Source of the DNA: Poritiphilus sp965212595
GTDB taxonomy: Bacteria > Bacteroidota > Bacteroidia > Flavobacteriales > Flavobacteriaceae
NCBI GenBank assembly: GCA_965212595.1
Contig: CBDBVE010000021.1
Coordinates: forward strand, 61,654-125,653
DNA length: 64,000 nucleotides
Direction of reading: 5' to 3'
The notes under the pieces were generated by a model. It searched no databases. It was not told where the DNA came from and saw only the letters and a list, made by a program, of their open reading frames with translations. The position numbers and the translations under genes are program-made. The first letter of the stretch is position 1. Each line of letters opens with the position of its first letter. This document shows positions 1-9,038 of this stretch, in pieces.

Positions 1-375
1 ATAATCAACGTCGCCTCCATCTCAATACAGGAACCCCTATCTTATCTCGCACTGTCTAATAGCATAAGGGCGGCCGTTGTCACCTGGGCCAAAACTCTTG
101 CCACAGATGTTGCAGCATATAAAATAACTGTAAATAGTATCTTAACCGGGTATTTTGATACAGAGCGAATTTCTGACCTAAATAGTAAAAAAGCTGAGCA
201 ACTGGGGGTTGGAGTCGACGAGGTTAGGGCTAATATGGAGTCGCAGGTACCTTTAAAAAGAATTGGAGATCCTAAAGAATATGGCTATTTAGTGGCCTTT
301 TTATCCTCTGATCAGGCGGCCTATATTACTGGAACAAAAATTCCTATAGATGGGGGCTTGTTAAAATCACTCTAG
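1..375 (+). CDS. SDR-family oxidoreductase, C-terminal part
   Basis: The reading frame is open from the first base and encodes the last 124 residues of a short-chain dehydrogenase/reductase-like protein. It holds the segment after the catalytic serine strand (INVASIS), the helix that normally carries the catalytic Tyr and Lys, and the C-terminal substrate loop, ending in the family-typical ITGTKIPIDGG. At the YxxxK position it reads LALSNS, so both the Tyr and the Lys appear to be replaced. This agrees with a divergent SDR subfamily in which I recall similar LSNS-type motifs. Its substrate cannot be told. It converges with the next gene and the two stop codons overlap. The start lies outside the window. 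Confidence 0.8.
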   Translation: MINVASISIQEPLSYLALSNSIRAAVVTWAKTLATDVAAYKITVNSILTGYFDTERISDLNSKKAEQLGVGVDEVRANMESQVPLKRIGDPKEYGYLVAFLSSDQAAYITGTKIPIDGGLLKSL

Positions 376-1253
376 GCTTTAAAGTCCAGAATTTTTTTCT
401 TTTCCTCTAAGGCAGGTCTAAACTCTTTTTTAATTGCCAGGGCTTTATTTGCCCATACAAGGGCCTGGTTTTTCTGACCTTTTTTTCTATAGAGTTTTGC
501 CATCCTGAAATAGGCCCATTCAAGTGGCACTCCGTCGAGAACGGTATAGTTATCAATATATGACCGCATCTGTCTGATTCCCAAGTCTAGTTTACGGTTA
601 TAGTCTCCACAGACCTTCCCGATCTGATAATGCAATTGGTTGCTATTTACGATAGACAATTCGTCCACGAGATCTAGCGCTTTCAAGAACATTTCTTTTG
701 CCAGTTCTGGCTGTTCATCGTATTCATAGACATAACCCCTGGCCAAATAGCCATCAATTTTAGATAATCCTTGCAATTTTTGAGCATATTTTTGAGCCTT
801 GCTGTTACTTCCGCCCACAATACCTGGAAGAGAAACATAAAGATCTACCAGAGCCCAATGTGCTTTTATATGATTCGGATTGAGTTCAACAGACTTTTTG
901 AAACTCTTTTTTATCTTTCCGATCAGTGTTAGGGCGGCCAGTTTATTAGTATTTTGGGCTTTTTTCGCCAGTACGCCGCCATACCTGAAAAAATAATCTG
1001 CATTGCGGGTATTGGCCTCTGTTAGCTCTGCATAGATATCTATGGCCGCATCCCATTTCGCCTGATACCCATATACCTCGCCAAGCTTATCCTTAAGCAT
1101 AGGATCTGAGGAGGAGTCTAAGGCACTCAATAGTTCCATCTCAGCTTCATCATATGCCTTTTCAAGAATTAGCTTATCTACAATTTTCAATGTACCCTGG
1201 GCGTACATAAATGCGCTAAAAAGGCTAAATACTACAAATACTAAAAGTCGCAT
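372..1253 (-). CDS. Exported TPR-repeat protein
   Basis: This 293-residue protein starts with a clear signal peptide ending in MYAQG, so it is probably periplasmic. The rest is helical with TPR-like pairs, for example the stretches around YRYGGVLAKKA, LNPNHIKAHWALVDLYVSLPG and MAKLYRKKGQKNQALVWANKALAI. TPR proteins are scaffolds for protein contacts; no enzymatic domain is seen. It stands alone on the minus strand, tail to tail with the SDR gene. The partner is unknown. A conserved GGSNSKAQKYAQK stretch in the middle suggests a defined family rather than generic repeats. Confidence 0.75.
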   Translation of the reverse strand: MRLLVFVVFSLFSAFMYAQGTLKIVDKLILEKAYDEAEMELLSALDSSSDPMLKDKLGEVYGYQAKWDAAIDIYAELTEANTRNADYFFRYGGVLAKKAQNTNKLAALTLIGKIKKSFKKSVELNPNHIKAHWALVDLYVSLPGIVGGSNSKAQKYAQKLQGLSKIDGYLARGYVYEYDEQPELAKEMFLKALDLVDELSIVNSNQLHYQIGKVCGDYNRKLDLGIRQMRSYIDNYTVLDGVPLEWAYFRMAKLYRKKGQKNQALVWANKALAIKKEFRPALEEKKKILDFKA

Positions 1254-1470
1254 GCTTTTTTGTAGGTTTTACTAGTTCTCTTGGTCGTGATTCTTTTTGT
1301 CTCCTTAATCTGTAATACTTGTTTCTCAAATAGGGCGCTTAGATATCACTTTAATGGAGTCTAAATTTTCAGTGTATTAATATGCTATTTTCTGAATAAA
1401 ACGCCTATTCTTTTACCAAATTGTTGGTTTTTGCGTAATTTTAATACATTAACAACTAAACTAAGTCAAT

Positions 1471-1845
1471 ATGAATTCTAAAGTTTTTATGGTCGTAAGG
1501 ATACTCCTTGGCCTGTTCGTACTGGTCTTCGGGCTGAACAAATTTTTTAATTTCATCCCTATGGAAGCCCCAACCGGGGATGCCGGCGCCTTTTTTGGAG
1601 CCCTGGCAAGTGCACAGACCTTATCTCTGGTTGCAATAGTAGAAATTGTGGCAGGAATAGCACTTATTTTCAACAAATACGGTGCATTGATGGCCCTTAT
1701 TTTGATGAGTGTATCGGTAAATGCCTTACTTTTTCACGCTACATTAGCCCCTGGTGATATGGCAGGCGCGGTAGTATTGGTTATACTAAACGTACTTGTG
1801 CTTTTTGGATATAAAGACAAATATCAAGGCTTACTAGCTGGCTAG
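1471..1845 (+). CDS. DoxX-family inner-membrane protein
   Basis: This 124-residue protein has about four hydrophobic helices and the layout of the DoxX family: a first helix RILLGLFVLVFGLNKF, a second after the short polar loop (IVEIVAGIALIFN), then two more (LMALILMSVSVNALLFHA and AGAVVLVILNVLVLFGY). DoxX-like proteins are small quinone- or redox-linked membrane proteins whose exact role is usually unproven. The start at ATG 1471 fits the first helix. It is monocistronic, between two minus-strand genes. Confidence 0.8.
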   Translation: MNSKVFMVVRILLGLFVLVFGLNKFFNFIPMEAPTGDAGAFFGALASAQTLSLVAIVEIVAGIALIFNKYGALMALILMSVSVNALLFHATLAPGDMAGAVVLVILNVLVLFGYKDKYQGLLAG

Positions 1846-1895
1846 CTACGAACAAATAAATATTGAAAAGGGCTCTGAAAAGGGCTCTTTTTTTT

Positions 1896-2624
1896 CTAGA
1901 GACTCATCTTATCCTTAAAAATATAGGATTGCCTTCTTGACACCTCTACTTCCTCACCGTTTGTAAGTGTTAGTTTAAGCTTCCCATTGAACCATGGCAC
2001 TACCGCTTTAATGTAGTTGACATTAATAATTTGCTGTCTGTTGGCCCTAAAAAAGTTATCTAAAGGGAGTTTCTCCTCCACCTGATTCAAGGATTTATAA
2101 AGTAGGGGTTTTTCTTCCTTAAAAAAGACTCTGGTATAGTTCCCGACAATCTCAAATAGGGCTATTTCTTCAATCTTTACCAGCCAGCATTTTTCTCCAT
2201 CCTTAATGAAAATCTGGCTTTTCTCACTTAACCTTTCTTCTTTACCTCTTTCGGTTTCCTTGTCCTCCAGTTTAGAACGAACTTTATCCATGGCAACCGC
2301 AAAACGCTTGGCGTTAATTGGTTTTAAAAGATAATCAAGAGCATTGTACTCAAAAGACTTAATTGCATATTCGTCAAATGCCGTGGTAAAGACAGTAATT
2401 GGGACTTCAGGAAGCATTTCAAGCAGTTCAAAACCATCTTTTTCGGGCATATTAATATCTAAGAACAGAAGAGCTGGTTGGGTTTGCTGAATGAGCTCAA
2501 AAGCTTTATCAACATTTTCTGCTTCGCCCAGCAATTTAATTTCTTCATGTTCTTTAATGAGCTCTTTAAGCTCATTCCGGGCCAGACGTGAATCTTCAAC
2601 TATTACTGCAGTAATCTGGTTCAT
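1896..2624 (-). CDS. LytTR-type response regulator
   Basis: This 242-residue two-component regulator has an N-terminal receiver domain (about residues 5-120) with the phosphoacceptor Asp56 in LLFLDINMP, and the conserved Thr/Lys in VFTTAFDEYAI and YLLKPI. The C-terminal LytTR DNA-binding domain (about 140-240) carries the usual FFRANRQQIINVNYIKAV stretch. LytTR domains bind direct repeats upstream of their targets. It overlaps its sensor kinase gene by four bases (ATGA), so the two are translationally coupled. The nearest genes give no clear target. Confidence 0.92.
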   Translation of the reverse strand: MNQITAVIVEDSRLARNELKELIKEHEEIKLLGEAENVDKAFELIQQTQPALLFLDINMPEKDGFELLEMLPEVPITVFTTAFDEYAIKSFEYNALDYLLKPINAKRFAVAMDKVRSKLEDKETERGKEERLSEKSQIFIKDGEKCWLVKIEEIALFEIVGNYTRVFFKEEKPLLYKSLNQVEEKLPLDNFFRANRQQIINVNYIKAVVPWFNGKLKLTLTNGEEVEVSRRQSYIFKDKMSL

Positions 2625-3679
2625 TCGAGGGGTATTTCGATAGATGCTATAACTTCTCCATTTTCTTCTTCCAGGGAGAAATTAGCCCTAGTGGCATATA
2701 GTAACCTAAGGCGTTGTCTAATGTTTTTAAGCCCTAGTTGGGTTGAATTCTTGTCTATCCTGAGCTTTCCCGTATTGCGCACCTCAATGAGCAGTTGATC
2801 TTCTCTATGCTTGGTTTCCAACGAAATAGTTCCGCCTTCTTTTAAGTTAGAAATACCATGTTTGGCCGCATTCTCCACCAAAAGTTGAATGATCATGGGA
2901 GGGATGGGTACGCTTAAGGACTTCGGATCAATATTTTTTACAAATCGCAACCTATCCTCAAATTGAATCTTTGATAGGTCTATATAGTTTTCCACCATTT
3001 CTATCTCCTCCTCAAGAGCGATTGCATTGACATCATTCTTCGTCAAAGAATACCTCAGCATTTCTGAAAGTTTGGTAAGCATATCTCTTGATTTTTCAAC
3101 ATCTTCCAGCATAAGGCCTCTTATATTGTTAAGACTGTTGAACATGAAATGTGGATTAATTTGTCCCTTCAGTGTATTAAGTTGGGCTTGCTTCAAAGTA
3201 GTGTTTAACTCCAGGCGTTCTATCCTGTCTGAATTAAACTTTAAAAGGAGTTTAATTACCAGGTAACAGGCTACCCAGACGAAAATAATAAACAGAGAAT
3301 TAAAAATTAAGACCCAAAAACTATCATAGGCCTTATATATTTTTAATTCCAATTCTGTAAGTTCCGGACCAAATTTTACATAAAGAAGCCCAAACAAAAA
3401 ATTGAGGCCTCCGTAAATAATCGCCGCTATTAAGGTAGAGACGCCAACCTTAATTATTTCTTTCAGTCCAAATGTGTCCAGCAAAATATTCTTTCTAAGA
3501 TATATCCTGAGCAACCAGGTAGCAAAGACACCAATAAACATCCCAGCTATAAAGGAAAAAATAAGATATTGAATGCTCAGGTCCTTTAGTAAAAAAAAGG
3601 GAAGTACGTTGATGAATCCCCAGCCCAAAAACTGGAGCAACCAAAAAATGCGGTTTCTTCTCGAGGTTGATAATTGCAT
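2621..3679 (-). CDS. LytS-type sensor histidine kinase
   Basis: This 352-residue membrane kinase has four hydrophobic segments in the first 145 residues, a short linker helix, then the His_kinase domain with phosphoacceptor His177 in QINPHFMFNSLNNIRG. A HATPase domain follows, with N-box VENAAKHGI and a G-box region near TQLGLKNIRQRL. This is the usual partner of LytTR regulators in Bacteroidota. No extracytoplasmic sensor domain is visible, so sensing is probably within the membrane. It is the first gene of the two-gene operon. Confidence 0.92.
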   Translation of the reverse strand: MQLSTSRRNRIFWLLQFLGWGFINVLPFFLLKDLSIQYLIFSFIAGMFIGVFATWLLRIYLRKNILLDTFGLKEIIKVGVSTLIAAIIYGGLNFLFGLLYVKFGPELTELELKIYKAYDSFWVLIFNSLFIIFVWVACYLVIKLLLKFNSDRIERLELNTTLKQAQLNTLKGQINPHFMFNSLNNIRGLMLEDVEKSRDMLTKLSEMLRYSLTKNDVNAIALEEEIEMVENYIDLSKIQFEDRLRFVKNIDPKSLSVPIPPMIIQLLVENAAKHGISNLKEGGTISLETKHREDQLLIEVRNTGKLRIDKNSTQLGLKNIRQRLRLLYATRANFSLEEENGEVIASIEIPLE

Positions 3680-3732
3680 ATCGTAGTCAGGAAAGGTTCA
3701 AATATACCCTTTATTTATAAAGTGGTTTTTGA

Positions 3733-3858
3733 TCAATTGAACAAATGATAAAGTCCTTTACCGGCAAAATAGCCTAGAATAAACATGACCAAAACCACAG
3801 TGATGGTCACAAGAAAAGATTTAGCCGTTAACTTCAATGTTTTGGTATGTGATTTCAT
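3733..3858 (-). CDS. Small single-helix membrane protein
   Basis: This 41-codon frame starts at ATG 3858 and ends with TGA at 3733. The product begins with a basic stretch (MKSHTKTLKLTAKS) followed by one strongly hydrophobic helix (FLVTITVVLVMFILGYFAG) and a short tail, as in small inner-membrane proteins oriented by the positive-inside rule. It lies upstream of the sensor kinase on the same strand, 53 bases away, so it may be the first gene of that operon and a partner of the kinase. I recognise no family. The basic-then-hydrophobic composition argues against chance. Confidence 0.5.
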   Translation of the reverse strand: MKSHTKTLKLTAKSFLVTITVVLVMFILGYFAGKGLYHLFN

Positions 3859-4223
3859 ACTGTAAAATTTAAAGTATTACACTTAAGATCAATGCGATAA
3901 CTATTTTTGCCAGTGCGATCATAACGCTCAATTTAAAAGGTTTCTATCTCATTTTTGATATCTCAAAGATAAGCCCAGAAAACAGCCATATAAACGGTAT
4001 TATGATCAACGGTAAAAAAATAGAAGTAAGCGGTTAAGGAGGGGTTGATTAGGTCGAAAGTGGGATAGTGAGATAATAGCTAACAATTGGCTTATAGTTG
4101 CTTGCAAATTGCAGTGAATGGGAGTAACTTAAATTGGGGAGGGGTCTGGACCCCATTCCAACGAAAGGCAGTTACAGAGATCCTCTTTGATCATATCCAT
4201 TTTGCGCCTCAAAAAGCAATCAA
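3859..4223. other. Intergenic stretch without a recognised gene
   Basis: About 365 bases between the small membrane ORF and the terminator of the S9 peptidase pseudogene. A 66-codon frame on the plus strand has no recognisable protein features and runs through the terminator hairpin, so I do not call it. I see no tRNA, repeat or convincing promoter here. Confidence 0.5.
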
Positions 4224-4252
4224 CAAAAAAGGAGCCCGAAGGCTCCCTTTTC
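4224..4252 (-). terminator. Intrinsic terminator after the S9 peptidase gene
   Basis: On the minus strand, GGGAGCC-TTCG-GGCTCC is followed by TTTTTTG, a strong hairpin with a U-tract just past the stop of the peptidase pseudogene. The stem is GC-rich with a stable TTCG loop. The other strand has a shorter T-run, so the main direction is minus. Confidence 0.85.
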
Positions 4253-4275
4253 AAACTACGTATGAATTCCTTCCC

Positions 4276-6594
4276 TTAATCTTTTAAGGGTTTTGAAATT
4301 TCCTGTTGTCCCAGATGCTTGGCATAAAAACCCATCATGGCCTTATACAAATGCAGTGAATTCTCCTCTTTCCCAAATCCATGGCCCTCATCATACTTCA
4401 CCATATAAGGAACATCATACCCTTTTCCTCTCAAAGCGCTGACGATCTGGTCTGACTCATCTATATTTACCCTGGGGTCGTTTGCTCCCTGTACCACAAA
4501 CAATGGCTTTTTAATCTTATCTATCTGATATACCGGAGAAACTTCTTCCATTATGGCTTTTTCTTCAGGAATATCTTCATCGTACCAGATCTCTTTAATG
4601 ATTTTAAGATAAGGTTTCCAGTAAGGAGGGATAGTCTTCATAAAAGTAAAAAGGTTAGACACGCCAACATAATCAACACCACATGCATACAACTCAGGAG
4701 TCTTAGTAAGTCCTCTCAATACAGCATACCCACCGTGACTTCCACCATAGATTGCTGCCTTGTCTTTGTTAACCCAACCTTGATCAATTGCGTATTTAAG
4801 ACCATCTTCTACGTCATCCATAGCTTTTCGCCCAATCTGCTTGAATCCGGTCTCCAAAAATTCCTTGCCATAACCACCAGAGATCCTGAAGTTTACCTGT
4901 AAGGTGGCATATCCACGGCTGGCAAACAATTGCGCTTCAGGGTTAAATCCCCAGTTATCCCGTATGCCTTGCGGGCCCCCGTGAGGATTTACGATTACCG
5001 GAACTTTTTGGCCCTGTAATGCCGCTTTAGGAAGAGTGATATATCCGTGTATTGTCAATCCGTCTCTACTCTTAAAGCTTATCGGGCGCATTTCAGCCAT
5101 ATCTTCCTCTTTCAATTGAGGCATCAAATTGGTACAGTTCTGTGAACTGGTCTTTTTTGGCATCATATGAATAATAAACTCCGTATAGTTTATCGCTTTG
5201 TACAAAAATCAAATACTTGCTTTCCATCATCAGTTGCATCTGGTATGGGAATACTGCTTGCCAGGAAACTTTTCGGTTATCTTATTATGCAACTTTGTGA
5301 AATACGCACTGACGGGTACAATAACACTTTGTTCTCCCTGATAGCTAAAGTAGTCTAACTCCCAATTTCGGTTTCTAGACACACCCAAATTGGCCACATC
5401 ATACTGATCGTTCGAAAATATTTTTTCAATAATCTTGTCTTCTTTTTAATCATAGAGCACAATTTCTGCCTTGTCACTATCAAGATTTGATACCATATAG
5501 GCGTCATGAGGGTTCTCGGTGGCATAGTTGAATTGTAAAATTCCAAAGGCGTCTTTCCAATTTAAACTCTTTAGTAACTCTAACTTCCCTTCTTCCTTGG
5601 CATAGTAGATATCTTGCTCAACGCCGTCCCGAATTTTGGTAAAGGATTTTAGATTTCCATCTTTATCAAAATTATAGCCCCGCAATAGGATTGGGCCGGG
5701 TCATCATTAGAATACAACTGGTTCATTTCCCCGCTAACCACATTAATTTTATAGGGTTCAAAGACCTGAGGATTGTTTTTATTCATTTGAATAATGATGT
5801 GATCCTTGTCTTCTTTAAGTAAGTCGCTAAACTGCGCACGCACGCCATCAAATGGAGTAAGATCCTTTTGGTTAGAACCATCCAGGTTTACCGCGTAGAC
5901 GTGGTAATTCTCATCACCGCCCTTGTCCATGGTATAAACCAATCTCTCGTTGTTTATCCATCCGTAACCGCGTACCAATTCTTCTTTTTCTTCTATAATT
6001 CTTTTAGCTTCCCCGCTGGCAACATCTTTAACGTAGATATGCCTTTTCCCATTCTCGTCTTTCTCTCTATATGACATGTATTTGCCATCTGGAGAGAACC
6101 TAAAAGTAGAGGCCTTTGGCTTAGCAAAATAATCTTCAACGGTATACCTGTAGTCTCCTTGATCCAGGCTTGCCAGCTTGTCTAATTCTTCGTCTGAACT
6201 GGGCAGATCAGGGTTTCCGGGTATCGTCTTCACGGTTTTCTCAAGAACAAGTGGAAACTCTCCACCTCCCTGATAAAAGGTACCAGTGATCTTTTCTCCT
6301 TCAAGCTCGCCAACGTACTTTATCCCTGCCTGCTTAAAAGCAATGGTAAGTTGGTTATCTGTTACAGAGGTCTCATCCATAGGAATATCAGTGGCTCCCT
6401 GTGAAGGACTATCCATAGTTGAGGGTATAATTTCCATCGGTTTCAGTAACATTGAAAACCAACGGAACTTCTGTTCCTTGTACAGAAAGCTTTCCTTTCC
6501 AGGTCCCGGCAACCTCTTGGGCATAACCGGACAAGCCTACAAACAGCAAAATAGCTGCAAGCATTCCTTTAAATGTTGTAGTGTTTAATTTCAT
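4276..6594 (-). pseudogene. S9 prolyl-oligopeptidase family peptidase, decayed
   Basis: The pieces add up to one S9 peptidase: a signal peptide (MKLNTTTFKGMLAAILLFVGLSGYAQ), a beta-propeller, and a C-terminal alpha/beta hydrolase domain with the nucleophile motif GGSHGGYAV, the Asp loop GANDPRV and the His loop EGHGF. The frame is broken repeatedly. There is one extra base near 6424, a one-base loss near 5683, and an in-frame TAA at 5446-5448 that would be TTA in an intact gene. Two shifts lie between about 5225 and 5260, and one extra base near 5131. The hydrolase domain (4276 to about 5130) is still open. I infer an inactive gene; relatives are periplasmic peptidases. Confidence 0.88.
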
Positions 6595-6780
6595 CTTCTT
6601 TTTTTTAAATTTTAATCTAATGGTTTTTGTTTAACCCTTCGCCTTATTTGTATACTATTACTAATATTTATTACAGACGAGGGGCAATTTTAACACATCA
6701 CAAATATAGACCTGAAGAGGCTCCTTAGCATTGAAATTATGCCAAGCGGTAAAAAAGTAATAATGAGCGGCAAGGAGATT

Positions 6781-6842
6781 TGGAATTTAGAAATTCCAAC
6801 TACTGATTACTGATTACTGATTACTGATTACTGATTACTGAT
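6781..6842. repeat. Palindrome plus six tandem 7-bp repeats
   Basis: A perfect 8-bp inverted repeat (TGGAATTT-ag-AAATTCCA, 6781-6798) is followed at 6801-6842 by six exact copies of TACTGAT. The stretch lies between the DUF4136 gene and the S9 pseudogene, downstream of the former. The function is unknown. A related ACTGATTACTG-like string recurs in the rRNA spacer near 61000. Confidence 0.9.
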
Positions 6843-6851
6843 TAGAAGGTA

Positions 6852-7379
6852 CTAGTTTCGAACTGAAGGAGGGTACTTTGAAAAGACTTTGGATACGATG
6901 TCGTTTAGTTTTTCTTCCTTAACCGATGGTGAGGCGTTCTCGCGGAAAGCGCTTTCGCTCACAGCCTGCCAAAAAAGTTCATCTTTCTGACTATCTACGA
7001 GATCAAATACGATTTCACGTTCAAAATTGGATCCTCCGACGGGTATCCCTATAGATACTCCCCCTCCTACGTTGCGGCCGGTACCTCCCACTCCAACGCC
7101 AACAGTACTATTTTGAGGATTTCTAAATGCTCTGCTTTGAATGTTTATGAAAAAGTCTGGTTCTTCAGAGAATAGTATGCCTTTGAGTTGCATGGTAGAA
7201 TCGATCGCCTTCAAGAGTCTTTTGCTATCCAACTCACTCAAACCGGTTTCCATTTCTGGATAATAGTTGTAGGTCGTATAGTTAGAAAAGTCGGTTTTCT
7301 TATCATAATCATAGTTGACCCGGACTGCGCTACACGAGAGCAGGGAGCTAATTAACACTAATGATAACAGGCTTCTCAC
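6852..7379 (-). CDS. DUF4136 lipoprotein
   Basis: This 175-residue protein has a lipoprotein signal (MRSLLSLVLISSLLSCSAV), so it is predicted to be lipid-anchored at Cys16. The mature part shows the DUF4136 pattern: VNYDYDKKTDFSNYTTYNY near the start, a Gly-rich middle (GVGVGGTGRNVGGGVSIGIPVGG), then IVFDLVDSQKDELFWQAVSES and a conserved C-terminal helix. The family is common in Bacteroidota and its function is not known. It probably stands alone, facing the S9 pseudogene on the same strand. Confidence 0.85.
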   Translation of the reverse strand: MRSLLSLVLISSLLSCSAVRVNYDYDKKTDFSNYTTYNYYPEMETGLSELDSKRLLKAIDSTMQLKGILFSEEPDFFINIQSRAFRNPQNSTVGVGVGGTGRNVGGGVSIGIPVGGSNFEREIVFDLVDSQKDELFWQAVSESAFRENASPSVKEEKLNDIVSKVFSKYPPSVRN

Positions 7380-7439
7380 TACAAATTAGGTTTCTATAAA
7401 AATACGGAAAAAACACCGGTCAGGGACTTGGAGAGACCA

Positions 7440-8438
7440 TTAATTGTTTAACAATGACCACAGTTTGTCTTTAAGTACAGAAAGGCCTAACTGCGAAACT
7501 GCCGAAATAAAAAGATAGGGTATTTGCAGGTCTTTGTCTAATTCCTTTCGCATTTCATCCATTAGTTCTTCGTCTAACATATCGCTTTTCGAAATAACCA
7601 ATAATCTTTCTTTGTCTAAAAGTTCTGGATTATACTTGCGAAGTTCGTTGAGCAAAACCTCATACTCCTTACTGATATCATTGCTGTCTGCCGGAACCAG
7701 AAATAAAAGCATTGCATTTCGTTCAATATGTCTTAGGAAGTAATGCCCCAGGCCTTTGCCTTCGGCAGCACCTTCTATTATCCCGGGTATATCTGCCATT
7801 ACAAAGCTTCTGAAATCACGGTATTGAACAATTCCTAAATTTGGTTTCAGTGTAGTAAACTCATAGTCCGCAATTTTGGGCTTAGCTGAAGTGAGTACAG
7901 AAAGCAGGGTAGACTTTCCGGCATTCGGAAAACCCACCAAACCCACATCAGCCAGTACTTTTAACTCTAGAGTAAGCTGCTCTTCTTTTCCAGGAATACC
8001 AGGTTGCGCATATCTGGGTGTCTGGTTCGTCGGGCTTTTAAAATGCCAATTCCCTCTACCTCCTTTTCCTCCTTCCAAAGCAATCTTCTCCTCGCCATCC
8101 TCAGTAATTTCGAAAAGGACCTTATTGGTATCGGTAGATCTGACAATCGTCCCGAGGGGAACCTCAATAAAAATATCTTTCCCATCCGCTCCGGTACTTC
8201 TGTTCTTACTTCCGTGTTCGCCATGACCAGCTTTATAATGCTTTTTAAACTTAAAGCTAAAAAGGGTCCAGAGGTTTTTGTTCCCTCTGAAGATAATATG
8301 TCCGCCACGACCCCCGTCTCCTCCATCCGGGCCTCCTTTGGTTATGTATTTTTCGCGATGTAGATGTACAGAACCTTTCCCTCCATTCCCGGAAGCAATT
8401 TGCACCTTTACATAATCGACAAAGTTCCCTTCAGTCAT
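7440..8438 (-). CDS. obgE: GTPase ObgE/CgtA
   Basis: This 332-residue Obg-family GTPase acts in late assembly of the 50S ribosomal subunit and links ribosome state to growth. The N-terminal glycine-rich Obg fold (residues 1-158) carries the typical GGPDGGDGGRGG run. The G domain follows, with P-loop GFPNAGKST at 169-177, switch region DYEFTTLKPNLG, DIPGIIEGA (G3) and SKSD (G4). The C-terminal extension seen in some Obg proteins is absent, which is normal in this group. It starts at ATG 8438. Confidence 0.97.
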   Translation of the reverse strand: MTEGNFVDYVKVQIASGNGGKGSVHLHREKYITKGGPDGGDGGRGGHIIFRGNKNLWTLFSFKFKKHYKAGHGEHGSKNRSTGADGKDIFIEVPLGTIVRSTDTNKVLFEITEDGEEKIALEGGKGGRGNWHFKSPTNQTPRYAQPGIPGKEEQLTLELKVLADVGLVGFPNAGKSTLLSVLTSAKPKIADYEFTTLKPNLGIVQYRDFRSFVMADIPGIIEGAAEGKGLGHYFLRHIERNAMLLFLVPADSNDISKEYEVLLNELRKYNPELLDKERLLVISKSDMLDEELMDEMRKELDKDLQIPYLFISAVSQLGLSVLKDKLWSLLNN

Positions 8439-8477
8439 CTAATCAATTATTTTTCAACACTCAAGTTACCTATTCCG

Positions 8478-9003
8478 TTAATGTAATTTTGTGTCAATCA
8501 AATAGGTAACTCCATTTGATTTCTTATCCAGAACCCATGGGGCGTGCCCTGGTTCAATTTTTAGGGCACCCAGTTTTTTCCATGGCCCTTTGGGATCTTA
8601 TGTTATTTACGTTCACATAGAACACTACTTTTTCAAAATACAAAAGCGCATAGTTGACCATTAAACGTTTAATCGATCTATTGTAATGACCGCCCCAATA
8701 CTGCCTGGCGATGAAAGTCCAGCCTATTTCAACCACACCTTCTGCCTTATTGATCATCTTAAATCTAGAGCTGCCAATGATTTTATCTTCTTCTTTCGCC
8801 CTTATTTTTAGGGCCGTTCCCGATTGCATCGATTCTTCAAAAAAGCGAGTAAATCCTTCTAAGGTATGTCTTTGGTTATCCTGATGCTGTTCCCAAATAA
8901 GCGGATCGGCGGCCACTTGAAAAAGAATTTCAATATCTGAAGCCTCCAGGGGTCCTATTGACACCAATTTGTCTTCAAGGAAAGGCTGCAGGTTCGTACT
9001 CAT
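8478..9003 (-). pseudogene. GNAT acetyltransferase with frameshift
   Basis: The N-terminal 145 residues are a RimJ/RimL-like GNAT domain: VSIGPLEASDIEILF, the acetyl-CoA-site beta strand around VEIGWTFIARQYWGG, and VNNIRSQRAMEK. The frame then meets an early stop at 8554. Removing one A from the A6 run (8574-8579 on the plus strand as T) restores EKLGALKIEPGHAPWVLDKK and a natural end at TAA 8478, giving a family-typical length of about 174. So this is one gene broken, or mis-sequenced, in a homopolymer. The acceptor substrate is unknown. Confidence 0.85.
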
Positions 9004-9038
9004 TGCTTACTATTTTTCCGCCTCGCAGAAATCTTAAA

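Noticed and set aside
1864..1893. Terminator-like GGGCTCT...GGGCTCTTTTTTTT after the DoxX gene
   Set aside because: The repeat is direct (GGGCTCT twice), not inverted, so it forms no hairpin. The T-run alone is not enough.
4087..4287. 66-codon frame upstream of the S9 pseudogene end
   Set aside because: It runs through a terminator hairpin and overlaps the peptidase reading region; no family likeness.
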